From an uncultured Megasphaera sp. (GTDB lineage: Bacteria > Bacillota > Negativicutes > Veillonellales > Megasphaeraceae), in assembly GCA_900540735.1 (NCBI GenBank), contig UQHB01000001.1, positions 85,934 through 149,933 of the forward strand: DNA of 64,000 nucleotides, read 5' to 3'. How positions within the stretch are numbered: the first letter of the stretch is position 1; every line of letters begins with the position of its first letter. Under the pieces are notes generated by a model. That model made no database searches. It saw only the letters and a program-made list of their open reading frames with translations, and was not told where the DNA came from. Below are positions 42,784 through 51,911 of this stretch, piece after piece. A program made the position numbers and the translations under genes.

Positions 42784-44187
42784 TTATTTATTGACACGTA
42801 CACGTTCGATAGTAGCGTTACCATCTTTGTCTTGTGCAACTGTATCAATATGGAAGTACTGTAATTCTTTCTGGAATTCGTTAACGAGGCGGCTATCTAC
42901 TTCAGCACCTTTTTGACGTGCGTTGTAGATAATCTGAGCGAATTCATAACGAGTCAAGCTACGATCGCCTTTGAATGTACCATCAGGATAGCCTTGAACG
43001 AGGCCATTCTTAGCCATTGTTGCAACAGCTTCGTAAGCCCAGTGATTTTCTGGAACATCCGGGAATACTGTTGTCGATTCAACTTTTTCATCTGTACCGA
43101 GGAGAGCATTAACCATAGCTGCGAGTTTCTGGATTTGAGCGTCCTGTTTGCTTACAGTGTCGCGTAAATCTTTAATTTCTTTAGCCATAGCTGTACGAGA
43201 GTTGTTGACATGGCTGGAGCCGGCACCGAGTTTGAAGGAGAGACCAGCATTAACGGAGTTGTTATCGCTGTTGCCGATAGTACCGCCAACAGAAATCATA
43301 ACGTCTTCATTCGGACGATAGTAAGCACCGAGAGCGGCAGCGTTTTCACCGCGGTAGTTACCATAGCCTGCGGCGAAGTCCCATTTAGCATCCGGGTCGA
43401 AATCAAGCGGATGGAGAGCGGCGAGAGCGGCAACGCCAGCGATACCTTTCTTGCTGTTGCTGTCTACGCTATCGATTTTGCTGGAGAGCTGGCTATCAGC
43501 AGCCTGGAAGGATTTAATGATTTCTTCATCAGCATCTTTGCGGGCAGCCTGTTCTTTTTCGATGGCCTGGGTATTGAGGTTAACGCCAGTTGTCAAGTTA
43601 GTTGCGCCATTCTGCATTACGCCATTACCAGTGAGTTTTAATGCTGTATCAGCTTTCCAGCCATTCTTGTCGATTTTGGCATCTTGTTCAGCGTTTTTCT
43701 TGTCATTAGCAACTTTGTTATCATAAACTTGACCACTAAGGGCAGTGAGATGATCGCCTTGAGCTTTGATAACTTCACCTTGCTGTGCAATTGTGTTTTT
43801 ATTATTTTGAATTGCATCTGCATTGGCTTTAATATTAGTTGCATTTTCCTTAATATTTTTATCCTGACCAGCATTTTGTTTATTGATGGAATCAATATTT
43901 TCTTTTGTATTTTATGCTAGATCTTTAATTGCATCTTTATTGGTTGCAATTGCATCTTTATTTTTCTGAATAGCAGCTTTATTAGTCTGAATAGCAGCTT
44001 TATTAGTCTGAATATCTTCGACGAAAACTGCCTGTGCCGGTACTGCTGCAACGCCAGCCGTTGTAGCGACGAGAGCTGCCAAGACTGCAGCTTTACATGT
44101 AGCTTTACCACTGCGTTTTGCGAACTCGGAAGCAACAACATAGCATTGTTTCGTTTTACTCCATACTACTTTGTAAACATGATTCAT
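42784..44187 (-). pseudogene. Trimeric autotransporter-like adhesin with YadA anchor and SLH domain, one in-frame stop
   Basis: Start at 44187 after AGGAGG. About 466 codons plus one internal TAA at 43914-43912. Order: ESPR-type extended signal peptide (M-N-H-V-Y-K-V-V-W-S-K), signal helix to A-Q-A, short heptad-like repeats (T-N-K-A-A-I-Q, K-N-K-D-A-I), the stop, a long coiled coil, a YadA-like anchor (D-F-A-A-G-Y-G-N-Y-R-G and G-L-S-F-K-L-G-A-G), a second coiled coil, and an SLH domain (F-P-D-V-P-E-N-H-W-A-Y near 380). Frames before and after the stop are identical in phase, so a single base change, not a frameshift, separates them. It could be a recent loss, a read-through site or a sequencing error. 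Confidence 0.85.
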
Positions 44188-44661
44188 AATATTATTCCTC
44201 CTAATATAATTCAAAGTACCAAAAGATAGGGTATCCAGCATACGACGCGATAGTCTATACCTTTATACAGTATAAACATATAGTCATGTATAACGTTTCA
44301 CCTTTTCCTTTTAGTTATAACATAGCCCTATTTCAAATTCATCACGTCATTATCTTCTGTCTTTCATTTATTACTTTACCACAATGGTAACAAAAAAACA
44401 AGTATATTACACATACAATGATACAATGAAAAGAGATGATGGAATTAATTACGACATATAATCACTAAAAAAGCGTGAGTATTTTTACCCCCCCCCCTGT
44501 ATATTTAAATTATATGTTACATTTTCTTTTTTATGTAACAATCGTTTAGGTAAAAATCAATATTATTCGGATAATTTTCAGCAATATTATTACACATATC
44601 CATATTCTCCTAATTACCTCCCCTTCCCTACATAATACCATTCAGTCATAATCATGCAATA
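44188..44661. other. Adhesin upstream region with a C10 tract
   Basis: 474 bases without a gene. Ten consecutive C residues at 44488-44497 lie about 300 bases upstream of the adhesin start codon, and a palindrome TTACCACAATGGTAA lies at about 44385-44400. The rest is AT-rich. A tract of this kind can change length by slippage; no promoter was firmly placed next to it. Confidence 0.6.
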
Positions 44662-44690
44662 AAAAACAGCGACAGAATCTGTCGCTGCTT
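44662..44690 (-). terminator. Terminator after the DUF819 gene
   Basis: cagcgacaga/tctgtcgctg stem with a T-run. Confidence 0.83.
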
Positions 44691-44714
44691 ATATGTTCTC
44701 TATTCTTTTTTCAC

Positions 44715-45923
44715 TTACGCACCCAAAATCGTGCCAACAATAATCCCTAAATACGTGCCAATGACGTAGCCAAAGGTACCGACGAGCATAGCCGGGCCAA
44801 TGAGGCTCGTCCAGCCTTGGGAAATGGCCATGCCTGCCGCTGTGGTTGGGCCGCCAATATTGGCATTAGACGCGAGAATAATATCTTCCAAGTCAAAATG
44901 GAAAATCTTACCTCCAATGAAGCAAAAGAGCATATTGACGACGACGATGAAGAAGCAGAATACAAAGAGCAACGGCGCGTTGCGGACAATATCATAAATC
45001 GATGCCGGTACACCGATGACGAAGAAGAAGAGATAAATAAGATAGGTCCCAATTTCTTGGGCACCGCGCATGGAGCTTGCCTGTTTTTCAAAGCCTGTCG
45101 CGTAAATCATAGAAATAAGCGTAATCCACACGTATTCACTACTAAAGAACGTATTGACCATCGTCAGGAACCCATTGGTCTTTGGAATCACGCCGCCGAG
45201 GACAGCGGCCAAGCCTTTGGAGACGGCGACAACGATGACCGCGTAAGTCACATCCATAGCAATATCTTTGAGGGAAATTTCTTTTTTACCCCAGTACGAA
45301 GCCGCTAAGGTCTTACCGTCTTCACTCTTCCCTTTCGTTTCTACTTCCGTAATATGCGGATGTGTATAGAGCCGCCGAAAAACGGCGTTCCCTGCAATGG
45401 CTAAGAGAATCAAGAAGTAAATGGCCATGTTAAGGTTATCGGCGACGACGGTTGCAGAAATGACAGTGCCGCTCGTCTTGAAGGCATCGGCTAAAGCAAT
45501 GAAGTTCACGCCGCCGCCAATATAAGAGCCGGTCATCATGGCTGCCACTTTCGGCAATTCATCAATGTACGCACCCATAAACATAGTCCCCCAGACGGCA
45601 CCGCAGACTGTACCAGCCGCACCGATGAGGAAGACGAAGAGCATGCGCCCTGTTTGTTTCCAAATTTTATGTAAATTAGAATCTAATAACAATAAGGGAA
45701 TGGCCAGCGGCACGGCATAGCCCCAGACGAAATCATCAAAAATGGGAGCATGCGTCGGAATGATGTGTAAATTGACTAAAACGAGGGCAATAATGATGGC
45801 AATGACTGCGCCAGAGACTTTCGAGGCCCATGCATAGGTTTGTTCTAAATAAATAGATAGGGCTACAGAGCCGCACATAATAGCTCCTAAGAGCCACGTA
45901 TTGTCTGGTTGAATCCAAGACAT
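44715..45923 (-). CDS. DUF819-family membrane protein
   Basis: 402 aa, about 10 hydrophobic helices. The family pattern is seen in Y-A-V-P-L-A-I-P-L-L-L-L-D near 70 and in G-S-Y-I-G-G-G-V-N-F-I-A-L near 130, plus A-N-I-G-G-P-T-T-A near 355. The YjcL-like family is probably a transporter; its substrate is unknown. It is alone between terminators, with a reasonable AAGGA upstream. Confidence 0.88.
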   Translation of the reverse strand: MSWIQPDNTWLLGAIMCGSVALSIYLEQTYAWASKVSGAVIAIIIALVLVNLHIIPTHAPIFDDFVWGYAVPLAIPLLLLDSNLHKIWKQTGRMLFVFLIGAAGTVCGAVWGTMFMGAYIDELPKVAAMMTGSYIGGGVNFIALADAFKTSGTVISATVVADNLNMAIYFLILLAIAGNAVFRRLYTHPHITEVETKGKSEDGKTLAASYWGKKEISLKDIAMDVTYAVIVVAVSKGLAAVLGGVIPKTNGFLTMVNTFFSSEYVWITLISMIYATGFEKQASSMRGAQEIGTYLIYLFFFVIGVPASIYDIVRNAPLLFVFCFFIVVVNMLFCFIGGKIFHFDLEDIILASNANIGGPTTAAGMAISQGWTSLIGPAMLVGTFGYVIGTYLGIIVGTILGA

Positions 45924-45943
45924 GAGTCGTCAATCCTTTCCAT

Positions 45944-45975
45944 AAAAAATCTCCCGCCAGAAAGACGGGAGATTT
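45944..45975 (-). terminator. Terminator after typA
   Basis: aaatctcccg/cgggagattt stem with a T-run on the minus strand. Confidence 0.85.
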
Positions 45976-46001
45976 CGGTTCTATCTATCGTACGCGTACG
46001 A

Positions 46002-47819
46002 TTAGCCTTGCTGTTTGCTGCGCATTGCTTTCTTCCGATCATGTTTGTCGAGGATAGCTTTGCGGATACGAATGTTCTTCGGCGTAACTTCGACGAGTTC
46101 GTCGTCGTTAATCCATTCGAGGGATTTTTCAAGGCCCATATCTTGCGGCGGAACGAGGCGAAGTGCTTCGTCAGATGCAGAAGAACGCGTATTCGTGAGG
46201 TGTTTCTTCTTGCATGGGTTAACGTCGATATCGACATCACGGTTGCTTTCCCCAACGACTTGACCGAGGTAGATTTCCTGACCCGGTTTGATGAACATCG
46301 TACCGCGGTCCTGCAAGTTGAAGATACCATAGCCTGTTGTCGTACCAGCTTCAAAAGCTACTAAGCTGCCACGGGTACGGCCTGGGATATCGCCTTTCCA
46401 AGGAGCATAGCCATGGAAGACATGGTACATAATGCCAGTACCTTTCGTAGCCGTTAAGAATTCGCTACGGAAACCGATAAGGCCACGAGCCGGGATGATG
46501 AATTCGAGACGTGTATAGCCTTTGAGGTCTGTCATGTTGACCATTTCTGCTTTACGAGTGCCGAGTTTTTCCATAACAGCGCCCATGTATTCTTGCGGTA
46601 CGTCGATGGTGAGGGCTTCGAGAGGTTCGCATTTTTTGCCGTTAATTACTTTTGTAATAACGCTTGGTTTACCAACCTGTAATTCATAGCCTTCACGGCG
46701 CATTTCTTCGATAAGGACAGCGATGTGGAGTTCGCCACGTCCCGATACTTTGAAGGCATCAGCACTGTCTGTTTCTTCGACGCGAAGGGAAACGTTCGTC
46801 TGGATTTCCCGGAAGAGACGATCCCGTAAATGACGGCTCGTTACATAATCGCCTTCTTGACCAGCGAAGGGGCTGTCGTTGACGTAGAAAATCATGGACA
46901 ACGTCGGTTCGTCAATGTTGATTTTCGGTAATGCTTCCGGATTTTCCGGGTCGGCTACGGTTTCGCCAATTTTCAAATCGGCAATACCGACGATGCAGGC
47001 AATTTCACCCATGGAAACTTCGTCTTTTTCGACACGTTTCAAGCCTTCGTATACATAGACGCGGCCAACTTTGGCTTTCCGCTGGCTTTCACCGTCAACG
47101 ATAACGACTTGCTGATTCGGTTTAACTTTACCGCGAACGACACGGCCAACAGCGATTTTACCAACATAGTCATCGTAGTCAAGAGTCGTAACCATGAACT
47201 GGAGCGGGCCGTCTGGATCGCCTTTCGGGCACGGGCAGTATTTAACAATTGTTTTAAAGAGCGGTTCGAGGTTGTCGCTTTCGTCATCCATGGAGTATTT
47301 TGCAATACCATCACGGCCATTAGCGTAAATAACCGGGAAATCGAGCTGATCATCGTCAGCGTCTAATTCCATGAATAATTCGAGGACTTCGTCTTCTACT
47401 TCGGATACACGCGCACCTGGTTTATCGATTTTATTAATAACAACGATAGGTTTCAATTTTTGTTCTAACGCTTTGCGAAGAACGTATTTCGTCTGCGGCA
47501 TGGGGCCTTCAAATGCATCGACGAGCAAGAGTACGCCGTCGACCATATTCAAGACACGTTCGACTTCGCCGCCAAAGTCAGCATGCCCCGGTGTATCAAC
47601 GATGTTGATTTTAACACCTTCATGCATGACAGACGTGTTTTTGGACAAGATAGTAATACCCCGTTCCCGTTCGATATCACCGGAGTCCATAACCCGGTCT
47701 TCTACTTTTTCATTTGAACGGAAAACATGGCTCTGTTTGAGCATGGCATCAACCAAGGTCGTTTTACCATGGTCAACGTGGGCAATAATAGCAATATTAC
47801 GGATATCTTTGCGTTCCAT
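46002..47819 (-). CDS. typA: Ribosome-associated GTPase TypA/BipA
   Basis: 605 aa. G1 A-H-V-D-H-G-K-T-T, G3 D-T-P-G-H-A-D-F-G, G4 N-K-I-D, then EF-G-like domains and a C-terminal TypA-specific domain. It is a translational GTPase involved in ribosome assembly and stress. Isolated from neighbours, with terminator downstream. AGGAGAGG precedes the ATG. Confidence 0.97.
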   Translation of the reverse strand: MERKDIRNIAIIAHVDHGKTTLVDAMLKQSHVFRSNEKVEDRVMDSGDIERERGITILSKNTSVMHEGVKINIVDTPGHADFGGEVERVLNMVDGVLLLVDAFEGPMPQTKYVLRKALEQKLKPIVVINKIDKPGARVSEVEDEVLELFMELDADDDQLDFPVIYANGRDGIAKYSMDDESDNLEPLFKTIVKYCPCPKGDPDGPLQFMVTTLDYDDYVGKIAVGRVVRGKVKPNQQVVIVDGESQRKAKVGRVYVYEGLKRVEKDEVSMGEIACIVGIADLKIGETVADPENPEALPKINIDEPTLSMIFYVNDSPFAGQEGDYVTSRHLRDRLFREIQTNVSLRVEETDSADAFKVSGRGELHIAVLIEEMRREGYELQVGKPSVITKVINGKKCEPLEALTIDVPQEYMGAVMEKLGTRKAEMVNMTDLKGYTRLEFIIPARGLIGFRSEFLTATKGTGIMYHVFHGYAPWKGDIPGRTRGSLVAFEAGTTTGYGIFNLQDRGTMFIKPGQEIYLGQVVGESNRDVDIDVNPCKKKHLTNTRSSASDEALRLVPPQDMGLEKSLEWINDDELVEVTPKNIRIRKAILDKHDRKKAMRSKQQG

Positions 47820-47950
47820 CTAAGTCCTCTCCTATGTCTCTAATTAAAAGTATCTAGTTGAATATATGTAACTTGCACAGTATAGCACAAAATAGAAAAA
47901 TAGGGAATAGCTAATACGGCTTCTTTCCCTATTTCTTACCAATTTTTGAC

Positions 47951-48877
47951 TCAATCTTCACCGACAATGCGGATTTCTGGTTCTAAATGCACGCCGTGTG
48001 CTGCTTCGACGCGGTGCTGTACTTCATGAATAACAGCCAGGACATCATGAGCTGATGCGTGACCGCGATTGACGACGAAACCAGCGTGTTTCTTCGACAC
48101 TTCTGCATCACCGTGAGATAAACCTTTGAGGCCAGTCTGGTCAATCAAGGTGCCGGCAAAATATCCCGGCGGCCGTTTAAAGGTACTGCCGGCGCTATGC
48201 ATGTCTAAAGGCTGTTTGCTTTCGCGGCGCTGCGTCAAATCATCCATTAACGCTTTGATTTCATCCTTATCGCCGCGGCGGAGCTGTAATTCTGCTTCGA
48301 CGACAAATTCTTGGGATTTTTGGAACCGGCTCTGGCGATAACCAAATCCTAAGTTCGGTGCTTCATACGTGTAGACGTCGCCCGTCCCGGTAACAGCGCG
48401 GACACGGGAGACGACGAAGCTCATTTCGCCGCCATAAGCACCGGCATTCATAAAGACGGCACCACCTAAGGTTCCTGGAATGCCGCAGGCAAATTCAATA
48501 CCTGTTAGGCCTTGGTCTAAAGCAAAGGCGCAAATGTCTTTGAGCATCAGGCCCGCACTGGCTAAAATTTTCGTGTCGTTACAAGACAAGACTTTCGTCA
48601 TGTTGTTGAGCTGAATGACGACACCGCGAATGCCGCCGTCACGGACGAGGACGTTGGAGCCGCCGCCCAAGACGAGTACCGGCAAATTCAAGGCTTTTGC
48701 CTCCCGCATGGCCAGGGACATTTCTTTGACAGATTGCGGCAAGACGAGGACGTCTGCCGGTCCGCCGACGGCAAAGGTCGTATGCTTTTTCATCGGTTCG
48801 TTGATGAGCATACGGTCTTTGGGGATGCCTTCCCCTAAGGTCGTGACAAACTGTGTCAATATTTCGTTATTGATCAA
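47951..48877 (-). CDS. murB: UDP-N-acetylenolpyruvoylglucosamine reductase
   Basis: 308 aa, type IIa-like MurB length. FAD-binding T-T-F-A-V-G-G-P-A-D-V, L-G-G-G-S-N-V-L-V-R-D-G, the G-I-P-G-T-L-G-G-A-V-F-M-N-A-G-A-Y segment and the C-terminal H-A-G-F-V-V-N motif with catalytic Ser/Glu context. TTG start at 48877 overlaps the ylbF stop. Makes UDP-MurNAc for the cell wall. Confidence 0.95.
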   Translation of the reverse strand: MINNEILTQFVTTLGEGIPKDRMLINEPMKKHTTFAVGGPADVLVLPQSVKEMSLAMREAKALNLPVLVLGGGSNVLVRDGGIRGVVIQLNNMTKVLSCNDTKILASAGLMLKDICAFALDQGLTGIEFACGIPGTLGGAVFMNAGAYGGEMSFVVSRVRAVTGTGDVYTYEAPNLGFGYRQSRFQKSQEFVVEAELQLRRGDKDEIKALMDDLTQRRESKQPLDMHSAGSTFKRPPGYFAGTLIDQTGLKGLSHGDAEVSKKHAGFVVNRGHASAHDVLAVIHEVQHRVEAAHGVHLEPEIRIVGED

Positions 48878-49214
48878 GGATACTCATTCCTTCTGCCATT
48901 GCGTTTTGAATAATCTGGAAGATTTCACCAGCCATGGACTGCCACACGGTATAGTTGTGTAAGTACGTCATAGCTTCGGCGTTTTGTTTAATTTGATCAG
49001 CCATCGTATTGAGCTGATCCACTTTCTTTTTAATGGGCTTATCGCCCATCGACTGGGCATACGCGAGCTGGGCCTGCAGCATCAAATATTCTTTGACTAA
49101 TTTCGCTGCTTTCGGGTCCTTTGCCAGCTCTTTGCCGGCATCGAGTAAAGCCTGATATTCTTTAGCACTGTGAATTGATTTGGCTAATTCATGGGCTTTA
49201 TCATATATTTCCAT
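48867..49214 (-). CDS. YlbF/YmcA-family regulator-like protein
   Basis: 115 aa from the ATG at 49214 (GAGG eight bases upstream). All-helical; I-Y-D-K-A-H-E-L-A-K-S-I-H-S-A-K-E-Y is typical of the YlbF family (control of RNase Y activity and competence in Bacillus). It overlaps murB by 11 bases. Its role here is inferred by family only. Confidence 0.85.
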   Translation of the reverse strand: MEIYDKAHELAKSIHSAKEYQALLDAGKELAKDPKAAKLVKEYLMLQAQLAYAQSMGDKPIKKKVDQLNTMADQIKQNAEAMTYLHNYTVWQSMAGEIFQIIQNAMAEGMSILDQ

Positions 49215-49227
49215 GGTGTGCACCTCA

Positions 49228-49716
49228 TTATTTCAAATTTTCAATGCCAATACCGCCTTTAGCCATGCCTGGGAAGCCCAGTTGGCGCAATGCTTCGTAC
49301 GAAACGATAGCGACCGTATTAGACAAGTTTAAGCTCCGAGCGCCGTCCACCATGGGCACGCGGAAGCATCGTTCCGGGTTCTTTTTCAGCAGGCTTTCCG
49401 GAAGGCCCTTTGTTTCTTTCCCAAAGACGAGCAAGTCGTCGTTAGTGAACTGAATATCAGCGTAGCACTGCGTCGCTTTTGTAGTTAAATAAAAAAAGCG
49501 ATGCCCTGCGTACATTTCTAATACTTCATCGAAATTTTCATGAATCTTTACGTCCACGAGAGGCCAATAATCAAGACCTGCTCGTTTTAAATGTTTGTCA
49601 TCAAGGGAAAAGCCTAAGGGCTTTACCAAGTGCAGCGTTATATGATTTGCTGCGCATAAGCGGGCAATATTGCCCGTATTGCCGGGGATTTCCGGCTCTA
49701 CCATGACGATATGCAT
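49228..49716 (-). CDS. trmL: tRNA (cytidine(34)-2'-O)-methyltransferase TrmL
   Basis: 162 aa from the ATG at 49716; the frame extends upstream but family homology begins at this Met. SpoU-type knot with P-E-I-P-G-N-T-G-N-I-A-R near 9-20, F-G-K-E-T-K-G-L-P near 108 and S-L-N-L-S-N-T-V-A near 140, and the family's short length. Modifies the wobble base of tRNA-Leu. Confidence 0.93.
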   Translation of the reverse strand: MHIVMVEPEIPGNTGNIARLCAANHITLHLVKPLGFSLDDKHLKRAGLDYWPLVDVKIHENFDEVLEMYAGHRFFYLTTKATQCYADIQFTNDDLLVFGKETKGLPESLLKKNPERCFRVPMVDGARSLNLSNTVAIVSYEALRQLGFPGMAKGGIGIENLK

Positions 49717-49899
49717 ACTATCACTCACTCTCCACGAAATATTGTACAAGATTTTATGAAGAAGTACAAGAGTTTGTGCGCACGAATCCCTTGCAACCTC
49801 GCAGCGACATTGCAAAATATGGCTATATGTGCTATACTAATATTAATTAATAACTATTATTAATAATATTTTTCAATATGTGTAGCGAGGTGTTTTTCC

Positions 49900-50325
49900 A
49901 TGGATATGCTCGATAATATCGCCCAGTACCCCATTTATTTTGCTCCTGGCTGTAAGCTCTTGCAGTTGCAACCGAAATTAGTTTCTGATGTGTATGATTA
50001 CTTACGGAAACTCTTTGGCAACATCCATTTGTATACGCGCTGCTGCGTCCTCGACGATGCACAACAGCATGATGAAGAAGCTGTCTTCATTACCTTATGT
50101 GATTCCTGTTTCAAAATCTACGGCGAAACATACGCAAACCTTCATATGCGTAACTTCTGGGATGTCTATGCAGAATACAAAGACGTTTATCCTTTAGGCG
50201 ATGAAGAAGGCAAATTAAAAGAAGAATTAAAAACAACGTTCTGCGGCTCTGTCCCGGCTAAGCATATGCGCAGCTGGTACGAAGAATGGCAGAACTGGAG
50301 CGTTGCTAGTACGGAAAAGAACTAA
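49900..50325 (+). CDS. Hypothetical Cys-containing protein, 141 aa
   Basis: Not recognised. Soluble, acidic, with Y-F-A-P-G-C-K near 15, T-R-C-C near 46, and T-L-C-D-S-C-F near 66. The pattern partly recalls the P-G-C and C-C segments of CCG-type heterodisulfide reductase domains, but the full set is absent. AGCGAGG lies nine bases upstream. It is followed ten bases later by a UPF0173 hydrolase gene. Confidence 0.65.
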   Translation: MDMLDNIAQYPIYFAPGCKLLQLQPKLVSDVYDYLRKLFGNIHLYTRCCVLDDAQQHDEEAVFITLCDSCFKIYGETYANLHMRNFWDVYAEYKDVYPLGDEEGKLKEELKTTFCGSVPAKHMRSWYEEWQNWSVASTEKN

Positions 50326-50334
50326 GGAGGGCTT

Positions 50335-51000
50335 ATGAACTTCACCTATTACGGTCATGCCGCTTTTTCTCTGAGCGACGGCACGACGACGATTCTCTTC
50401 GACCCGTTTATTACAGATAATCCGTGGACCAATGTCTGTCCTACAGCCATTGGCTGTCAGTATATTGCCATTACCCACGCCCATCACGACCACTACGGCG
50501 ATGCCGAAGCCATTGCTAAAGCCAATGATGCAACCATAATCAGTACAGCAGAAGTAGCTGGTAAAGCGGCGGCGGCAGGCTGTAAGGCTCATGCCATGCA
50601 CGTCGGCGGCAGTGCGAAATTCCCATTCGGCACAATTCGCTTGACTCCGGCTTTCCACGGCTCAGGTATTGCCGGCGGTCTGGCGTGCGGCATCATCGTC
50701 GAAATGGACGGCAAACGAGTCTACTTTGCAGGCGACACAGGACTCTATTCAGATATGAAAATCCTCAATCGTTTCGGCCCTATTGACTGCGCTATCCTCC
50801 CTATTGGCGATAACTTCACCATGGGCATAGACGACGCAGCCTTAGCAGCATCGTGGATTCAACCGAAATTCGTCATTCCTGTCCATTACAAGACGTGGCC
50901 TGTCATTGACGCAGACCCACATGCGTATAAAAAACTCACAGAATCGCATTATCATGTCGATGTTCAAATCGTTGAGCCCGGCACATCATACGATTTCTAA
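50335..51000 (+). CDS. UPF0173 metal-dependent hydrolase (MBL fold)
   Basis: 221 aa. T-H-A-H-H-D-H-Y-G-D near 45-54 and the later G-D-T-G-L and H-Y-K-T-W keep the metallo-beta-lactamase ligands, with I-G-D-N-F-T-M-G near 160 as in UlaG/YtkL-type hydrolases. Substrate unknown. AAGGAGGG lies six bases before the ATG. Confidence 0.9.
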   Translation: MNFTYYGHAAFSLSDGTTTILFDPFITDNPWTNVCPTAIGCQYIAITHAHHDHYGDAEAIAKANDATIISTAEVAGKAAAAGCKAHAMHVGGSAKFPFGTIRLTPAFHGSGIAGGLACGIIVEMDGKRVYFAGDTGLYSDMKILNRFGPIDCAILPIGDNFTMGIDDAALAASWIQPKFVIPVHYKTWPVIDADPHAYKKLTESHYHVDVQIVEPGTSYDF

Positions 51001-51035
51001 TTGCTTCGTACCGTATAGGTTATCTCCTTAACAGC

Positions 51036-51068
51036 AAAAAGACGATGGCATTCGCCACCGTCTTTTTT
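51036..51068. terminator. Bidirectional terminator
   Basis: aaaaagacg-tggc/gcca-cgtctttttt stem between convergent genes. Confidence 0.85.
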
Positions 51069-51081
51069 TATTGCAACGTTC

Positions 51082-51525
51082 TTATGCTGAAGCTTTGACG
51101 TCATCTTCTTCGTCTTCTTCAGGCACGATGAGACTGGTAATCGTCGCCTGCGTATCGACGTGCCGTCCTAAGACAGTATCATATTTTTTCACAATGATAG
51201 CACTGATTAAGGTTCCAATGATGGCACCAACAACGGATAATTCTACAGCACCGCCACTCATGGTGTAGCCAAAAATCGCCCCAGCAGCAAGAAATACTAA
51301 GGGTACAACAAAGCACATAAAGGCACCCATCGCCAAGGGGCCGTCTTCCACTTCATAGCGGACGTTCTGCCCTTCTGTCGCAGCAATCGGATTTTTCGCC
51401 GTCAAATAGACCCGTTCGGCACCAAAGCATTCACTGCAAGCAACATATAAATGGTCACGGCTAATGCGTACTTTTGCTAAGCCGTCGTCTTTGATTTCTT
51501 CGACAATTCCTTCACCAATTCGCAT
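51082..51525 (-). CDS. RseC/SoxR-reducing-system family membrane protein
   Basis: 147 aa. The N-terminal domain has the paired Cys C-S-E-C (about residues 29-32) typical of the family, followed by two transmembrane helices (about 65-85, 92-110) and an acidic C-terminal tail. Relatives take part in electron transfer to SoxR or in Rnf-linked systems. No rnf genes adjoin. GAGG precedes the ATG. Confidence 0.87.
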   Translation of the reverse strand: MRIGEGIVEEIKDDGLAKVRISRDHLYVACSECFGAERVYLTAKNPIAATEGQNVRYEVEDGPLAMGAFMCFVVPLVFLAAGAIFGYTMSGGAVELSVVGAIIGTLISAIIVKKYDTVLGRHVDTQATITSLIVPEEDEEDDVKASA

Positions 51526-51615
51526 CGTATCACCTCATTACATACAAACGATAATTTCTACTAATTTAGTATACCATTTCTATTCATAAAAGACAATCCG
51601 TTTTTCCATGTATAC

Positions 51616-51646
51616 AAAAAAGACGCACCCTCTAGAGAGTGCGTCT
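51616..51646 (-). terminator. Terminator after the 77-aa gene
   Basis: agacgcac/gtgcgtct stem with TTTTTT on the minus strand. Confidence 0.8.
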
Positions 51647-51653
51647 ATAGGCG

Positions 51654-51887
51654 TTACGAAAAATGAGGCGTATCGTCGTCGGGAAGGACGGAAATAGCCA
51701 TGCCGTCGTGGAACATATCCCAAATGCTCTGAGATACATCGCTTTCCCCTAAAAGCTGCAATGTCAGCGTACACGGCATAAAGCCAATGGGCTCCCACGC
51801 CGATGTCGCTTCGTAGAGCGCGTCTTCTAAGGCTTGCAAAAATTCATGTAACGTCATCGTCTCCAGTGTTGCTTCTTCTTTTTTCAT
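51654..51887 (-). CDS. Hypothetical small acidic protein, 77 aa
   Basis: Not recognised. Acidic; E-F-L-Q-A-L-E-D-A-L-Y-E-A-T-S-A-W helix followed by two strand-like segments. It lies 24 bases after the cyclodeaminase gene and may be the last gene of that transcript; GGGAGC is a plausible binding site. Confidence 0.6.
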   Translation of the reverse strand: MKKEEATLETMTLHEFLQALEDALYEATSAWEPIGFMPCTLTLQLLGESDVSQSIWDMFHDGMAISVLPDDDTPHFS

Positions 51888-51911
51888 TCTCTGCTCCCAG
51901 TGTATTCGGCC

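Noticed and set aside
43638..43895. An 85-codon frame rich in Lys/Met/Leu in the adhesin region
   Set aside because: It is a frame-shifted reading of the adhesin coiled coil; the in-phase reading gives the heptad-like sequence.
43970..44030. Short tandem repeats coding T-N-K-A-A-I-Q type units
   Set aside because: Not a CRISPR or separate repeat element; they are part of the adhesin's coiled-coil head.
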